Assembly (NCBI RefSeq): GCF_000165425.1 | Contig: NW_001799011.1 | Span: 435,933 to 499,932 of the forward strand | Reading direction: 5' to 3' | Length of the DNA: 64,000 bases | Source: Paramecium tetraurelia | Lineage: Eukaryota > Ciliophora > Oligohymenophorea > Peniculida > Parameciidae | Shown here: in pieces, positions 12,467 to 24,021 of the stretch | How the letters are laid out: each line of letters starts with the position of its first letter | Numbering within the stretch: position 1 is the stretch's first letter | The notes under the pieces: generated by a model | The model's database searches: none | Seen by the model: the letters and a program-made list of their open reading frames with translations, nothing else | Told to the model about the DNA's origin: nothing | Made by a program: the position numbers and the translations under genes

Positions 12467-13038
12467 ATTCTATTACTTTTTATACAGTTAATTCTCATTT
12501 TCCATAAATCATTAATATTCAGAATTATTCTTAATTATTAATTAGAAATTTAGCTTGTTTAAGCTCAATCTCTTGACTTAAACTTACATCTTTCCATTAG
12601 AATTAATTTATTAATTTTATCTATATATGTCTTTATGTGATAATTAGTTTAATGTTTAGATTAATATTATACTCTATTCAACTTATTTTCAATTGTAAAA
12701 ATGGTAATTCCTCAGAACATTTTAAATTGAAAATTTCAAAGAAAATGTACAATCCAAATAGTTATTGAGAGTATAATTTAGAAATTTCTTAAAAATAGAA
12801 TTTCTAAGAATAAAATTCTATATGGCGGGAGTGATTTTACTCGTGCAATCAAAAAATTTTTAGAAATAGTAAATTACTAAATTAAATCATTCTTTTAAAA
12901 ATGGTAAAGCGAATTAATCATGAAAATATTCGAAGCTCATTTATTTTTTGTCTGTTGATCAATTACAATAAGGTAAGCTACTTAAAAATTAATGAACTGA
13001 AGTAAATCAACTGATTTTAATATAAAAAATTTTATTAA
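12467..13038. other. intergenic region with a small structured patch
   Basis: 572 bp between two tandem plus-strand genes, mostly AT-rich and without coding frames. The middle contains two adjacent inverted repeats and an unusually G-rich patch (listed separately). The last 100 bp is presumably the promoter of the next gene. Confidence 0.5.
12795..12846 (+). other. two adjacent inverted repeats, possible structured RNA
   Basis: An AT stem (ATAGAATTT pairing with AAATTCTAT) is followed at once by GCGGGAGT, a six-base loop, and ACTCGTGC, which form an eight-pair stem with one mismatch and one G-T pair. A GC-rich stem is rare in this AT-rich spacer. It could be a small RNA or a transcription end signal. 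It does not match a tRNA, and I could not match it to a spliceosomal RNA. Confidence 0.3.
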
Positions 13039-13659
13039 ATGTCTTTAGGAATTGATTTCGAGCGATATTAATTTGATCGTCGATTGAAGGACTTATAAGA
13101 CAAAATTTTGAGTTTAAACTATAGAGCACCTTAAGAATAAGTGACTTAAGAGACACCAGTAAGTGAACCTTAATATTTAAACAATCAATATTATCCAAAA
13201 CCAATATATTACTCTCCTTAACTCTAGTACTAGTATTCTTCAAATTAAAATGCTTACATGCCTTATTTTTAGTATTAAATTGATAATAAATCGTTAAAAA
13301 AAGAAAAGGAGGAGAAAAGGAGAGTGAAAGAACTTGAAAGAAAGTATGAGATGTAGAAAGTAGAAGAAAAGCTGGCAAAACAATAGGAATTGATGATGGC
13401 AAGCCTTAAGAAAGATATTTTAGATTATATTGATCCATATGTTTATGGCAATTACAGGAGTTATCAAAATTATGTTCCATAATATTTACCACCAACACCT
13501 AAGGCTATAAATTAAATTCCCCTTTATTTATAGGCCCCGTGCCCATCCTAAGTGTTCCCAGATGATAATTTAAGGAATTCTCAATCAAATAGAACAAGTT
13601 TTTAACAAGCTGGATAGAATTCATTGAACTAATTTGATTATCTGTCGGCAAGAATTTGA
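13039..13659 (+). CDS. Gln/Tyr/Pro-rich protein with short coiled coil
   Basis: 206 codons without introns. Residues 1-45 contain MSLGIDFERYQFDRRLKDLQ. A low-complexity region rich in Tyr, Gln, Pro and Asn follows (YYSPQLQYQY). A charged helix KKEKEEKRRVKELERKYEMQ spans about residues 85-115. The tail has YLPPTPKAINQIPLYLQAPC. No known domain is visible. The layout (short helix between disordered Q/Y-rich arms) suits a structural or assembly protein. TAA and TAG supply most of the Gln codons. Start and stop are unambiguous. Confidence 0.75.
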
Positions 13660-13898
13660 GATATTTATTTTACTAAATATGAAGATTAAGTATAATCATT
13701 AAAAATTAAAGTACTAACTAATTCAATTTGGATAGTTTTTTATTATGATTTGCTTAAATTTTTCATTTGTAAATAGACTATCTCTTTTGAATCATTAAAC
13801 TCTTTACTAACATTGCTAATTAAAATCTATCTGTCTGAAATTCTGTTATTTAAAAAAAATAATATTAAAATCAATTCAGGAACACTCAAGAATTAACT

Positions 13899-15643
13899 TC
13901 AAATAATATCTTCAGTTATTCGATCATTAGGAATTAGTCTTCTGAATTTAGTTTATTTTTTAATCTTAGTTGATTATGATGAGCTGTCAACATTTTGGAT
14001 GTATTTTGGCAAAACTAAAATTGTATCAGAGTTCTTCTTTTTTTTAATTTGTTTAGTTAAATGTATCTTTTGAGTTTTACTATTTTTTGATGAAAATATC
14101 TCTTCAGTTTCTGAATAGACTTTTAAGTTATTTATAAAATCTAAAGGAATATTTTAAATTGACTTCCTTTTATTGCTAACTAATATCTCAAATAGAGATT
14201 AATCATATAGCAAATCCAAATCCCCATTAATTTCTAATAGATTTCTTTTCAATTTATAAATAACTTCATTGCGTTAACATCTAATGCATTGACATAATCC
14301 CTAATTTAGAAAATTTTAATACCTTACACATTGGACAAATCCAATCAATTTCGGAAATATCATAATCATCAAATTCATATTTTAAGCATTTATAACAAAA
14401 ATACTTTTAGCATTATATTTAGTCATCTAGCATTCAATAAAATCAATACCTTCAATAATATAATTTGCAGAGTATAAGTCTTAATAAAATCTTTACATTT
14501 TCTAATTGGATATGCAATATCTTTATTAGGTCAGTAATTCATCATTGTATTGATGTAAGTTCATAGTAAGATGATTGTAAGTGCACTGTTTTTAATTACT
14601 TTTTTCTATTATTTGTCTACAATAATGACACATCTAAGGATCCTAATTTTAACAACTTAAATCATATTCATAATCCTATTCTGATATACTTATATGTATT
14701 TCTCTTAATCTTTAATAAGATTCAAATTCTTATAAAGTTAACTCTAGAGGATGGACACTCAGATACTTATCCAAGATAACAGTAATCTTCTGTTCTATTC
14801 TTGATTTAATTATTAAATACCATTTTAATGTTTAATTGCTCTTACAATGCTTTCAGCAACTTAATAATCCTCGTACATTTTGATTAAATCATAAAGATTG
14901 TCCAACTCTTTTTGATGATGCTACACATTGTTTCTGCAAACTTTGAGTTTAAATTCCCCTAATTACTGAATACTGTATTAAAACTTCAAAGTGTTGTTGA
15001 TTTCCAAAACATGAGTTTACAGGCTGAAATCATAAAAAGATGAATACTTTTAAATACTTTATGTATTTTTTTATTGTATTGAGATTAAATCACTTTCAAG
15101 TTCCATAATTACTTAATTAATCTAATCAGGCCAATCTATCTAAGAATGGAGACTTTTAATTTATTATTCTTCTTCATAATAAATATCAATCTATTTGTCT
15201 TCAGACAGCAAATGAATATTCGTAATTAATGTTGAGCATTTTTCAAGTTCTGTAATAAGTTTATCTTCACAAACGCAATCTACCATTTCTTCAATTAATT
15301 ATTAGATTGGCTCGGATGATTTTTCTCTTTGCATTAAAATCAAATTTAACCGAAGCATTAGATTGGCGTCATTTAATTTTTATACCTTACTTTTGTTCTT
15401 CCTTTTCAATTTTAGCACTTATTGTATCAATTCATATGCTTGCTCATTGAAATTATTGCCATCTAAAATTATTCTATAACTATTACTTATTTTGTGTTAT
15501 TTTATCATATTATCTAATGTAATAGGGGTTTCTATCATAAAATATTCTTAATGGATCTATCTCCAAAAAGTAGAAGTGAATTACGAATCAACCTTTTTTT
15601 CCATTTTTTATTTTAATTTTCGTATTAATAATCTCAACTGCAT
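13899..15643 (-). CDS. CDCA7-like protein with zf-4CXXC_R1 zinc finger
   Basis: 557 residues with introns 14795-14820 (26 nt), 14427-14449 (23) and 14301-14322 (22); exon length is a multiple of three. The C-terminal third holds a cysteine-rich domain: CHYCRQ, then FCYKCLKYEF, then DWICPMCKGLCQCIRCQR. This matches the CDCA7 pattern CHQCRQ ... FCxxCL ... DWxCPxCRGxCNCxxCR. In animals and plants CDCA7 recruits the remodeller HELLS to chromatin and supports DNA methylation. The N-terminal 300 residues are helical and unrecognised. A second ATG at 15604 (MEKKVDSQF) is an alternative start. The gene is divergent from the coiled-coil gene starting 30 bp away. The basic tail KKKKNS may be a nuclear signal. 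Confidence 0.8.
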
Positions 15644-15673
15644 TAAATCTACATAATTATTTTTAATAATAGA

Positions 15674-16729
15674 ATGGATGATAATTATATAAAGTAGGTG
15701 ATTTCAAAAACTTTGGATAGTTAATTACTGAATTTTGAGAATTGTTAAAATGCTAGCTACTAAAACAAATTGGTTGAAACTTTGAGGAATTCGAATTAAG
15801 TTGAAATAATGAACATCAAAACGAAGTACATTATTTAAGATAACCTATCTAGATATAAATAAATTTTCAATACTGTTGTTTAAACATTTATAAACTTGAT
15901 CAAAAGTGAAACGGAACAATAGTAGTCAAAAATATTACTCAAAAACATGGAGCAGATATAATTAATTGAATCACAAAAGAAAAAGTTAAATGAATACTCA
16001 ATCTTGGTATAACAAACAAATGATGAAAATATATAACTACGAACATAGTTATAGCTAATGAATTAGGACTCAGTTAATTTAAATCTGATTCTTCATTACT
16101 AAAAAGTGTTGAGTGATTTATAATTAGAATTAGATTAATAGAATACCGAGCTACTTTAAAAGGATAAATAGATATATCAGCAGGAATTGCTAATTTAATC
16201 CTTAAAACTTGAAATTTAGAAATTAAAATAATAGATTATTTAATTTAATACTAAATTTACTGAAAAAAATATTGAAATCTAGAAAAAATAATAGAGCAAA
16301 ATTCTAAAGGACCAATCAACTCAAATAGAAATGATGGAGGAAATAAATTTAAATCAATATGAAAAATTAGTTTCTATTTAAAAGAAATAAAACTAAAATA
16401 CCTTCGTCAATCAATCTTAACGCCAACCTTAAAGTGTAAGTCTCCCAATTACAAGAATAAGGTAATCAAATATTTAAGATTGCGATATATAATCTACATA
16501 AATTATAGAGAATGATTTTAGAAAATGTTAGACATAAAATCAAATGAACAACTCTACTAATTAAAAAAATTTAATACAACTTTCAAAAATTAAAATTAGA
16601 AAGTTAAAGAATCTGAATGATTTATATTTGTACTCAAAATCTTAAAGAAACTCAAGAGTTGATGTTGACTAATACTATGAACCTTCTTTGCTTTATCGGT
16701 ACAATGTTTTAGAAGGTATAAAAAAATGA
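15674..16729 (+). CDS. coiled-coil protein
   Basis: 351 residues, no intron, ATG at 15674 and TGA at 16727-16729. Most of residues 60-260 is heptad-like and Gln/Leu/Lys-rich (LLQKDKQIYQQELL). The basic C-terminus LIQLSKIKIRKLKNLNDLYL is followed by a tyrosine-rich end. No family is recognised. Only 30 bp separates its ATG from that of the divergent CDCA7-like gene, so transcription of the two must start from overlapping sequence. Confidence 0.8.
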
Positions 16730-16946
16730 TAGGCAAAATACTAAATGATCCTATTTATTTATTTGTATAATAGTTTCTATTTGATTTAAATTGCATTTTA
16801 TGTTGTGATATTGTTTCATATTATAATGCCACTATAAGGATTTATTTCTACTAAGAAGATTTAGCTTCTTTATAAATGCAAATCTTATGGTTTTATTCTT
16901 AATTATTGTAAAGATTTACTAATAATACTTTTTAATATTTTAATCA

Positions 16947-18245
16947 TCAATTTCCAAAGAACTATGCCATTATACTCTCAACATTTTAGGGTATGATAAA
17001 GCTAGGATCCAAAATATCATTGAAACTTTTCTTAGAGATCTCTTTCGGTAACTATTTAAATATATAGTTCATTTTGTCCTCTGTTGAACCTTTTTATTAT
17101 TAGAAAAACTCAGTTTCAATGTAGTCCACATACTCTTCCAAAAAGCATTTTCCTTAACTAAATAATAGAATTATGATTACTTTTTAAGATTAACAAATTG
17201 AATATCATTAAAAGTAAGCTCAAAATTGTGGATATTAGCAAAATCTTAAACTCCATTCACTAACCTCTATTGATTATAATAAGTAGTATCAAAATCTACA
17301 AATATATAGCATTAATATTTTTTTTCTTTGTCAATGTTTTCTGATTAAACAACTCTTTCTCCTCTAAATTTATAACCACTTTTGTTGAAATGGACAAAAA
17401 ATAATTAAATTTACTGACTATCATCAGGAGGATTTTGAAAAAAAGGGACAATAATGTTCTCAAATTAAAAATTATCATATTAATTTTCAAAAAATTTATA
17501 TTTCAGCAAAGGTAGAAATATATTCTAAGCTTTAATTTAACCAGATTAAGATTCTTAAAAGGATTATACATTAAATTCTACACAATCTTCAAAATCGTAA
17601 ATATACAGATATGTGTAAGGGAATTATTTCCTTTTTTTATCATCCTTATAGTATCGCAAGATTCTCAAAGTGAATAATCTTTCTCTCACGAGTAAATTAT
17701 AAAATCTAATTTTTTTCTAAACACATACTGTAAAGCTATAATTTGATCTTAAATTGATTAGGTTTCTATGAATTTTGAAAGTTGGGCGATTGAAAATATT
17801 ATTCCCCATCTTATAAATTGCTTTTCTCTATCATATTGTTATAATTCTTTTATATTATACTAATTTTATCCCTATTATTGTATTAAATAACGATTACTTT
17901 CACATTAAATAATTCTATATTTCCAAAATCGATTTCTATTAGTTTGGGACCATATATTTTGTAAAATTCTTAAAATTCTTTTGTATTAAATGATCTTTTT
18001 AAAAGCCTTTTCAGACTAGCGATTTCTGTTTTGGAGCATCTATATTTCACTTTTATGAGAGTGTCTTTCTATTTTAATAACGATTAATCTTGGTGTGAAA
18101 AGATTGGATCTGTTGCTTTAGAGGGCCTCTAAAACTCAGTAGCAATGTATTTTTTCTCTTAACTTTATACTCTAGGTCTAACCCTTACTGTGACTAATCC
18201 ATCATTTCCTGTAAAATCAAAGTTAACAATGGTGTAGGATTTCAT
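16947..18245 (-). CDS. protein of unknown function
   Basis: 418 residues after removing introns 17706-17724 (19 nt, unusually short) and 17158-17180 (23). The start MKSYTIVNFDFTGNDGLVTV and the middle (FENIIVPFFQNPPDD, FVHFNKSGYKFRGERV) alternate hydrophobic and polar residues like beta strands. The end (DKMNYIFKQLPKEISKKSF) is helical. No signal peptide or membrane segment is evident. I do not recognise the family; it could be ciliate-specific. Confidence 0.75.
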
Positions 18246-18619
18246 ATTTAATTAAATACTATTATTATAATTATCGTAAAAGAAAAAGTATTAATAGCAA
18301 TAACTTAGAAGTCTTTTTATAACCATCCAATATCCTATAAAGATAAATATAAATGTGAAGCATTTTTCCATACGTTTAAATTAAAAGTACTGCTCAATTT
18401 AAATACTATTGTAATTCTATAACAATGAATATTTAAATTTATTGAATTATGTAAGATTAATAATTTTAATGATTGTTTGGAATGATAAAGATGATCGAAT
18501 TGAAATACAATTTAATCTTAGTTTTAATATGCATATGTAACAAAAAAATAATTATAATTCTCAATAATTATTAAAAAAAGACAAACTCATTTATTATAAT
18601 TTTAATACATTTATTAATT
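18246..18619. other. divergent intergenic region
   Basis: 374 bp between two divergent genes, strongly A/T-rich, with no open frame of note. It presumably contains both promoters. No repeat or RNA gene was seen. Confidence 0.5.
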
Positions 18620-19568
18620 ATGGGAGATATTGACATCAAAGATGATGACAAGGCATTGTCATTATAAAATTAGAATTTAACTTAGATTAGTGTTAATAAA
18701 CAATCATGCAGTCGATCATTATAAGTTACTAACTTTAATGCATCAAAAAATTCAATTAAATAAATGATCGGAATTTCTATTTTTCAAAATTTGAGAGTAT
18801 TAAATTTATCTCACAATCAAATTCAAAAGATCGAAGGTTTAATTATTTTAAAATAACTTTGCGCTTTGATTTTAAACAACAACCAAATTAAATTAATCTC
18901 AGGATTGGAAAAATGCTTAGAGTTGAATACTTTAGTGTTATCCAATAATCAATTAATTAATGTATAGGGAATCACACACTTAACTAAATTAGAGAAATTA
19001 TAGCTGTCCCATAATTAAATAGAAGTAATCATAGATTTATATATTAAAGGATTTAGAAAATTGCAAGTGTATGAACATAGAACAATTAAGTGTTAATAAC
19101 AATAAAATTCAAGAAATTCCAAAGTTTTTTTCACAAATGACAAAACTAAAGAGACTTGATATTGGGAAGAACGATATCAAAGATCCTTAATAAATGATTG
19201 TTCTGAGAGATTTAAAATTAATTCATTTAAATGTAGCAGGTAATCCTTGTTCAGATAAGGCTATTTAAATTGCAATCAAATTTCCTAGAATTAGATTTAT
19301 TAATAACTTAGCTGCTGAGAAAGTCTTAGAGTAACATCAATCTAAAGTTCCTTAGAAAATAAAGGAGAAAACAGAAAAGGTACAAAAAAAGATTACTTAA
19401 CCTGTTGTTCCATATGATTTAGAACAGGAATAGGAAGCTGTAATAATAAAGAAACCAAAAAGAAGTGCAATTGTTAAAGTAGAAAAGAACAAGTAGTTTG
19501 ATAAGAAATAAAAACAGAGAGTAAAGAATATTAATTTAGATGCGGAACCAAAAATAGAGAAGTGGTGA
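18620..19568 (+). CDS. leucine-rich repeat protein, SDS22 type
   Basis: 307 residues; one 25-nt intron at 19025-19049. About six repeats of roughly 22 residues fill residues 50-215, for example LRVLNLSHNQIQKIEGL, LCALILNNNQIKLISGL, LNTLVLSNNQLINVQGI and LEKLQLSHNQIEDLENC. The repeat consensus LxxLxLSxNxIxxIxGL is the SDS22-like type seen in ciliary and axonemal LRR proteins such as the LRRC23 group. The C-terminal 90 residues are basic and charged. No other domain is visible. An axonemal role is inference. Confidence 0.85.
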
Positions 19569-19608
19569 TTTAATATTTGTCTGTAAATATTTAATAAACA
19601 TCTATTTA

Positions 19609-20579
19609 TCATCCATTAGATGGCAATGATTTAAAGTGCAAAAATCTACTATAATTAGTTAATTTTTTCGACTTTGATTTATAACCTAATACATTCATGA
19701 TTTTCATCTTGGATCTATAATCATCATTCTTAATAAATTAGAGTCTTTCTTCTGCTGTACTTACTGCATTGATACTTTTACTAATATTTTTGTTTGATTC
19801 CTAAAGGTTAGATTTCATTGCTCGTATATTCTACATTATTGATTCATGCATGTACTTATCCTCATCTATAGTTTGGTTAATAATGAATTTATTATTTAAA
19901 TAGGAGTTTTGCCCTTGGATGATGAAACCAACTTTATCGGCATACGTAAGTTACGAACTAATGGATCTGAGTCTAGTTGAGTTTTTTCTTGGTAGAATTT
20001 AAGACTCATCTCTTATAGTTTCTTTTTTTTCTTATTACAAGGTTTGCTGTTCTCTTAAAAGATATATTTAGTTTTTCATAATTTGGATTGGATACTTGAA
20101 TAGTTGACTTAGAGAACAAAAATAATTATGATGAAAGAGAATGAATCTCAACTAAGATAGATCTAAAGCAAACAAGGAACCTTGAATAGAGCAACATGAA
20201 ACCTCTTCATAAATAAATTATATGTACTGTATAGCTGTAATGCGATTGAACATCATCCTTAAAATGTTCAATTCCAAATGAATCTCCCTTGATGAGTATG
20301 CAGATTTCAATATTTAGTTTTCTTATTTATTTTTATTCGTATTACTTCTTTTTTGTCATCTTATGTTAAATATTAACTTACTTTGAATTCTCCACTTCTA
20401 ACTAGGTACATGAATGATTATTTATCCATATTTTCTCGTAAGACAATTCCATACTTTCTGTAATCTATAACAAAGAGTGATTCAGATATGCTTTTAACTA
20501 TTTCGTAATTTAATTTTTCAAATGCAGGATGATTTTTTATTGTTTAATATTTTTCTATATTCTCTTTATTTAAACTCAT
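19609..20579 (-). CDS. protein with degenerate cyclic-nucleotide-binding-like domain
   Basis: 307 residues with introns 20360-20381 (22 nt) and 20203-20227 (25). Residues 20-125 follow the cyclic nucleotide-binding beta roll: IVLRENMDKQSFMYLVRSGEF (shown in two parts: IVLRENMD, FMYLVRSGEF), then ILIKGDSFGIEHF, then YTVSCCSIQGSLFALDLSQL, which resembles the strand ending of CNB domains (T-V-x-A-x-x-x-x-x-L-x-x-L-x-x-x-x-F). The usual phosphate-binding Gly-Glu-x-Ala and Arg are not evident, so nucleotide binding is doubtful. The C-terminal half is Ser/Lys/Gln-rich. It converges on the LRR gene with a 40-bp gap. Confidence 0.65.
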
Positions 20580-20705
20580 TACTATAAATAATAAGTTTCC
20601 CTAATCTATTAATAAATTCAAAATACTGAAATCAAATAAGATTACTGCCAAGAAAGAATATGAAAATTTCATTATAATAATATACTTCAAATTAAATTTC
20701 TTTCT

Positions 20706-21777
20706 TCATTTTAAATATTGATGATGACTACTCATACTGGAGTTTAATTTCTTTTTGGCTAAATCATTTTGAATGTCCTTAAATTTTTTAAGCAGTATCA
20801 AAAAATCGTTATCTATAGACTCAAGAATTGTTTTAAATACAATCAACTCATTTTAATGCAGGCCTACTTGTTTTTACAATTCCTAAACACTTTCTTGTAG
20901 TTATAACAAGGGAAGCTTGTTATCCTCCTAGATTTTAGTTAGTTCTTGTGATAAATAACTAATGTTTGAATGAAATAAACATACTCCATTTCTTATCTTA
21001 ATTATGCAGATCGACTTAGAAATCCTCTTTAATTTTCTGTGATTTCTTAATTAGTCTACTAAACTTATTTGAAAAATTTATCGTTTTGTATCAATCTATC
21101 TTGACTATCCTTCAATTACGATTAAACTTGCTACTCTATTCTTCTCTAAAATTAATCATCTTTTTGTGAAAGTTTATTCACTTATTCTACAACCTATTTG
21201 AGTTTTTTATCAAATAATTCTATTTTGGAAATAAGTCCTTCCTCATTTGATTTTAGTTTTGGATCTATTTATGTAATTTCAGTATGAGCTCTTCCCAATT
21301 AGGAGCGAGATCTCTATGATTTTTGTGATTTAATAGACTTTTGATCTTAGTGTTAATTTGCTTGGGGAGATGTTATTTCCATGTCAGATTATTAACTGTA
21401 TTTTCCTTTGAAAATAAATTTTATTTACTTTATTTGACATATTCGGATTATGTATCGTCGATGGGTTTAGACTTAAAATAAGGGTCAGGAGGTTTGAGGA
21501 AATTTAATTGTTGATTGATATTTTTGATTTGATCCCGATTGTCCAAGCGTTCCTCGAGTTCTAACAATTTGTCCTCGATCATTTTCAAGATTTGACTGAA
21601 TATCGATTTGCTAATGGTTTCTGTATTGCAATTGGCTTCGAGATAAAGACTGAGACCGAGGGGATTGTAGGGGATAAATTTGGCTGTTTCTTTGATGCTG
21701 CACTTATTGGAAACCTAATTCTGGATTTGCTGTTCTTGGAATACTAAATCAAGTAATGTAAAATTTTGTTATTGCAT
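20706..21777 (-). CDS. coiled-coil protein
   Basis: 340 residues with introns 21406-21428 (23 nt) and 20959-20984 (26). The N-terminal 80 residues look folded (FIPYNPLGLSLYLEANCNTE, then KLLELEERLDNRDQ). A Ser/Gln-rich linker follows (SIKSQKSQRSRSQL). Residues 190-330 form a heptad coiled coil (LFDKKLKQVVEQVNKL, LQLQESVQELQKQV). No family is recognised. The C-terminal exon was found only by splicing at 20984, which restores the heptads. It lies 10 bp from the divergent RING gene. Confidence 0.8.
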
Positions 21778-21787
21778 AAAAATTAAT

Positions 21788-23990
21788 ATGGGAAATATTC
21801 TAAAAAATTAAAAAGAAATATCAAGAAATTTGGATTAAAGTAATTCTCTTATTATTATGAATTTAAGTCATGCAAAGTTAAGTGATGGACACTCCCAATA
21901 TTTTGATTAAGCAATCCAAATCAGGGAATGTTGATATCATTAAGCTCAATTTGCAAATAATCAATGCAGAAATAGTGTATGACTCCGTTGACAAAATACA
22001 GCTAGACTTGACTTTCAGTAGCCACGTGAATTTCCAAATCATAGTTTACACATTCGTAACTGAAACCAAAGGAGCCAAACAGCAGAGGTTGAACATTTAA
22101 ATTATGAGTTTTTAGATATGAAAAAAGCATGCCAGAGAGTACAACCCAATCTTTTAAATGTCCATCGGGATTGAACTACTAGTTCCCCTCGAAATACATA
22201 GAGTTCATGATCATTGACCTTCTAAGATTTAAAAAGATGAGAGTCAACCCAGATGCATAGTATCACACTCTGATTATAGAAATGGTAAGTTTATATTTAT
22301 GAATATACAGAAAGGCCTCAATTCAAAAGGTTTCCAGATAATATACTTTTATAGAATTGATTGTAACGAATAATCATATCAATGCGAATTGATTAATACC
22401 AAATAAATTGTCATACACAAAAGTAGGTTTTTTGAAATACACGAACTCTATGGTGTTCAAAACACTCCATTCAACCCTGAATGGAATCCAAATACCATAG
22501 AGGACAAAGAATGCGTAATTTGTTTTTGTAATATGATTAATACTGTACTCCTGCCTTGCAAACACATGTGCACATGCTCCACTTGTGCTGATCACATTTT
22601 GATGAGTTAAAAGGTTAAACAATGTCCTCTCTGCAGAATTGACATCGACAATTACTTAACTCTAGAAATCAAGGATAAATAGAAATAGGACATGTAATTG
22701 CGCAAATTTCAAGAAGAATAGTAAAAATACCTAGATTCTATTAAAGAAAAGAAAGAATAATAAGCAATTAAACATAGCTCAATTATGGAATAAATAAAGT
22801 CTAAAGTTCAAGAAGAATAGCTGAAATAACAGCAATAAAAAATTAAGAACATGAAATATTTCGATGATCTCGATGAATTTAATAAAGATAATCAATAAAA
22901 TGAAGACATCTATGGTAATCAAAGTTTTTGTTCCTATGATGAGAATCATAGCGATCCTGATGGCAATTAATTCAATAATTCAGTTAAAAATAAAGTATAG
23001 CACTAATTAGAGGATGAAAACGTTTTTAAATCTTCTCATAATTATGATGAGGACAAACAAAAGAGTACTTCTCATCAAAGAAGTCCTTATGATAGAGGAT
23101 TCTTAAGTAGCTTTAAATAATAATAGGAAATAAAAGAATCCAATCACAATCCTAAGTAGGAAAGCATTTCAGTAGAAGATGAAATGTCCTAAGATTAAAT
23201 ACATCATAAACAATAATAATAGGTTTCGTCATAATTTTTAAGTAAGGATGATTAATCTAATTTGAATTCTCAGTAAAATTCAGAAAATTAGAATTCATCT
23301 TCCAAACAAATGCTCGTTTAAGATTTGATAAAAGATGATATTTAAATAGATATAATTCAAGATTAAAGAAAAGAGAGTGAAGAGTTGATAATTGAATTTA
23401 AATAGAATGAAATTTAACCAGATCAAAAGTAATAGAATTCGAATGCTTAATTGATTTGTTTTTAAGATGAAAGTTAGGAAATGAATTAAGAAGAACAAGA
23501 AAGTAATATCCAATTCCATCCTTAATAAATATTGTAATAATAACCTCAATAATTTCAACCATATAAATAGTAATAATAATAATAATAATAATAAAAGAAC
23601 TCTAAATAATCTTATTAATATAATTATGAGTTCGTAGAACAAGAGTTTTAAGATGACTTTAATTAATTTCAATAAGAACCTCGAAACTTTCCTTAATAGA
23701 ATGATTTATTTAAAACAAACTAATCTCCAATATCTAATCAATCTCAATATAAATAAGATATATTTTATTACAAATCAGCCAGATAAACGAATGATTTGCA
23801 TAATGATGATTAAATATTTGGACTTTAAGATGTATAATCTATTACTCAGAGACCTGATCATGGGAATAATGATATTAAATAGTCAGAATCATTGATCGAT
23901 CTATAAGACCACGAAGAAGAAGAAAAGAAAGATCCATCTCATTCAAAGGAGTTAAAGAGTGATTAAATTTCATTGATAGCTTTTGATTGA
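21788..23990 (+). CDS. MGRN1/LOG2-type RING E3 ubiquitin ligase with Gln-rich tail
   Basis: 706 residues; introns 21840-21867 (28 nt), 22088-22115 (28) and 22285-22310 (26), exon length a multiple of three. MGNIL at the start is an N-myristoylation pattern, as in plant LOG2. Residues 45-215 correspond to the beta-rich MGRN1 domain (FQIIVYTFVTETKG, YQFPSKYIEF). The RING finger is at about 215-265: CVICFCNMINTVLLPCKHMC, then CSTCADHILM, then CPLCRIDIDNYL, giving a C3HC4 set with all eight ligands. Residues 270-706 are low-complexity, rich in Gln, Asn, Ser and acidic residues, including a run of nine Gln. The family ubiquitinates membrane-associated targets. The tail is much longer than in animal or plant relatives. 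Confidence 0.9.
23568..23594 (+). repeat. TAA trinucleotide repeat coding for polyglutamine
   Basis: One TAG followed by eight TAA triplets, inside the RING ligase frame. In the standard code this would be nine stop codons; here it encodes nine consecutive Gln. It is a microsatellite and likely to vary in length between strains. Confidence 0.85.
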
Positions 23991-24021
23991 TAATGATAAT
24001 TTTATGATTTTAATGAAAAAC

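Noticed and set aside
17706-17724. Chance that the 19-nt intron is an artefact
   Set aside because: Removing it joins two long coding-like frames and makes the gene a multiple of three; without it the frame stops soon after, so it is kept as real.
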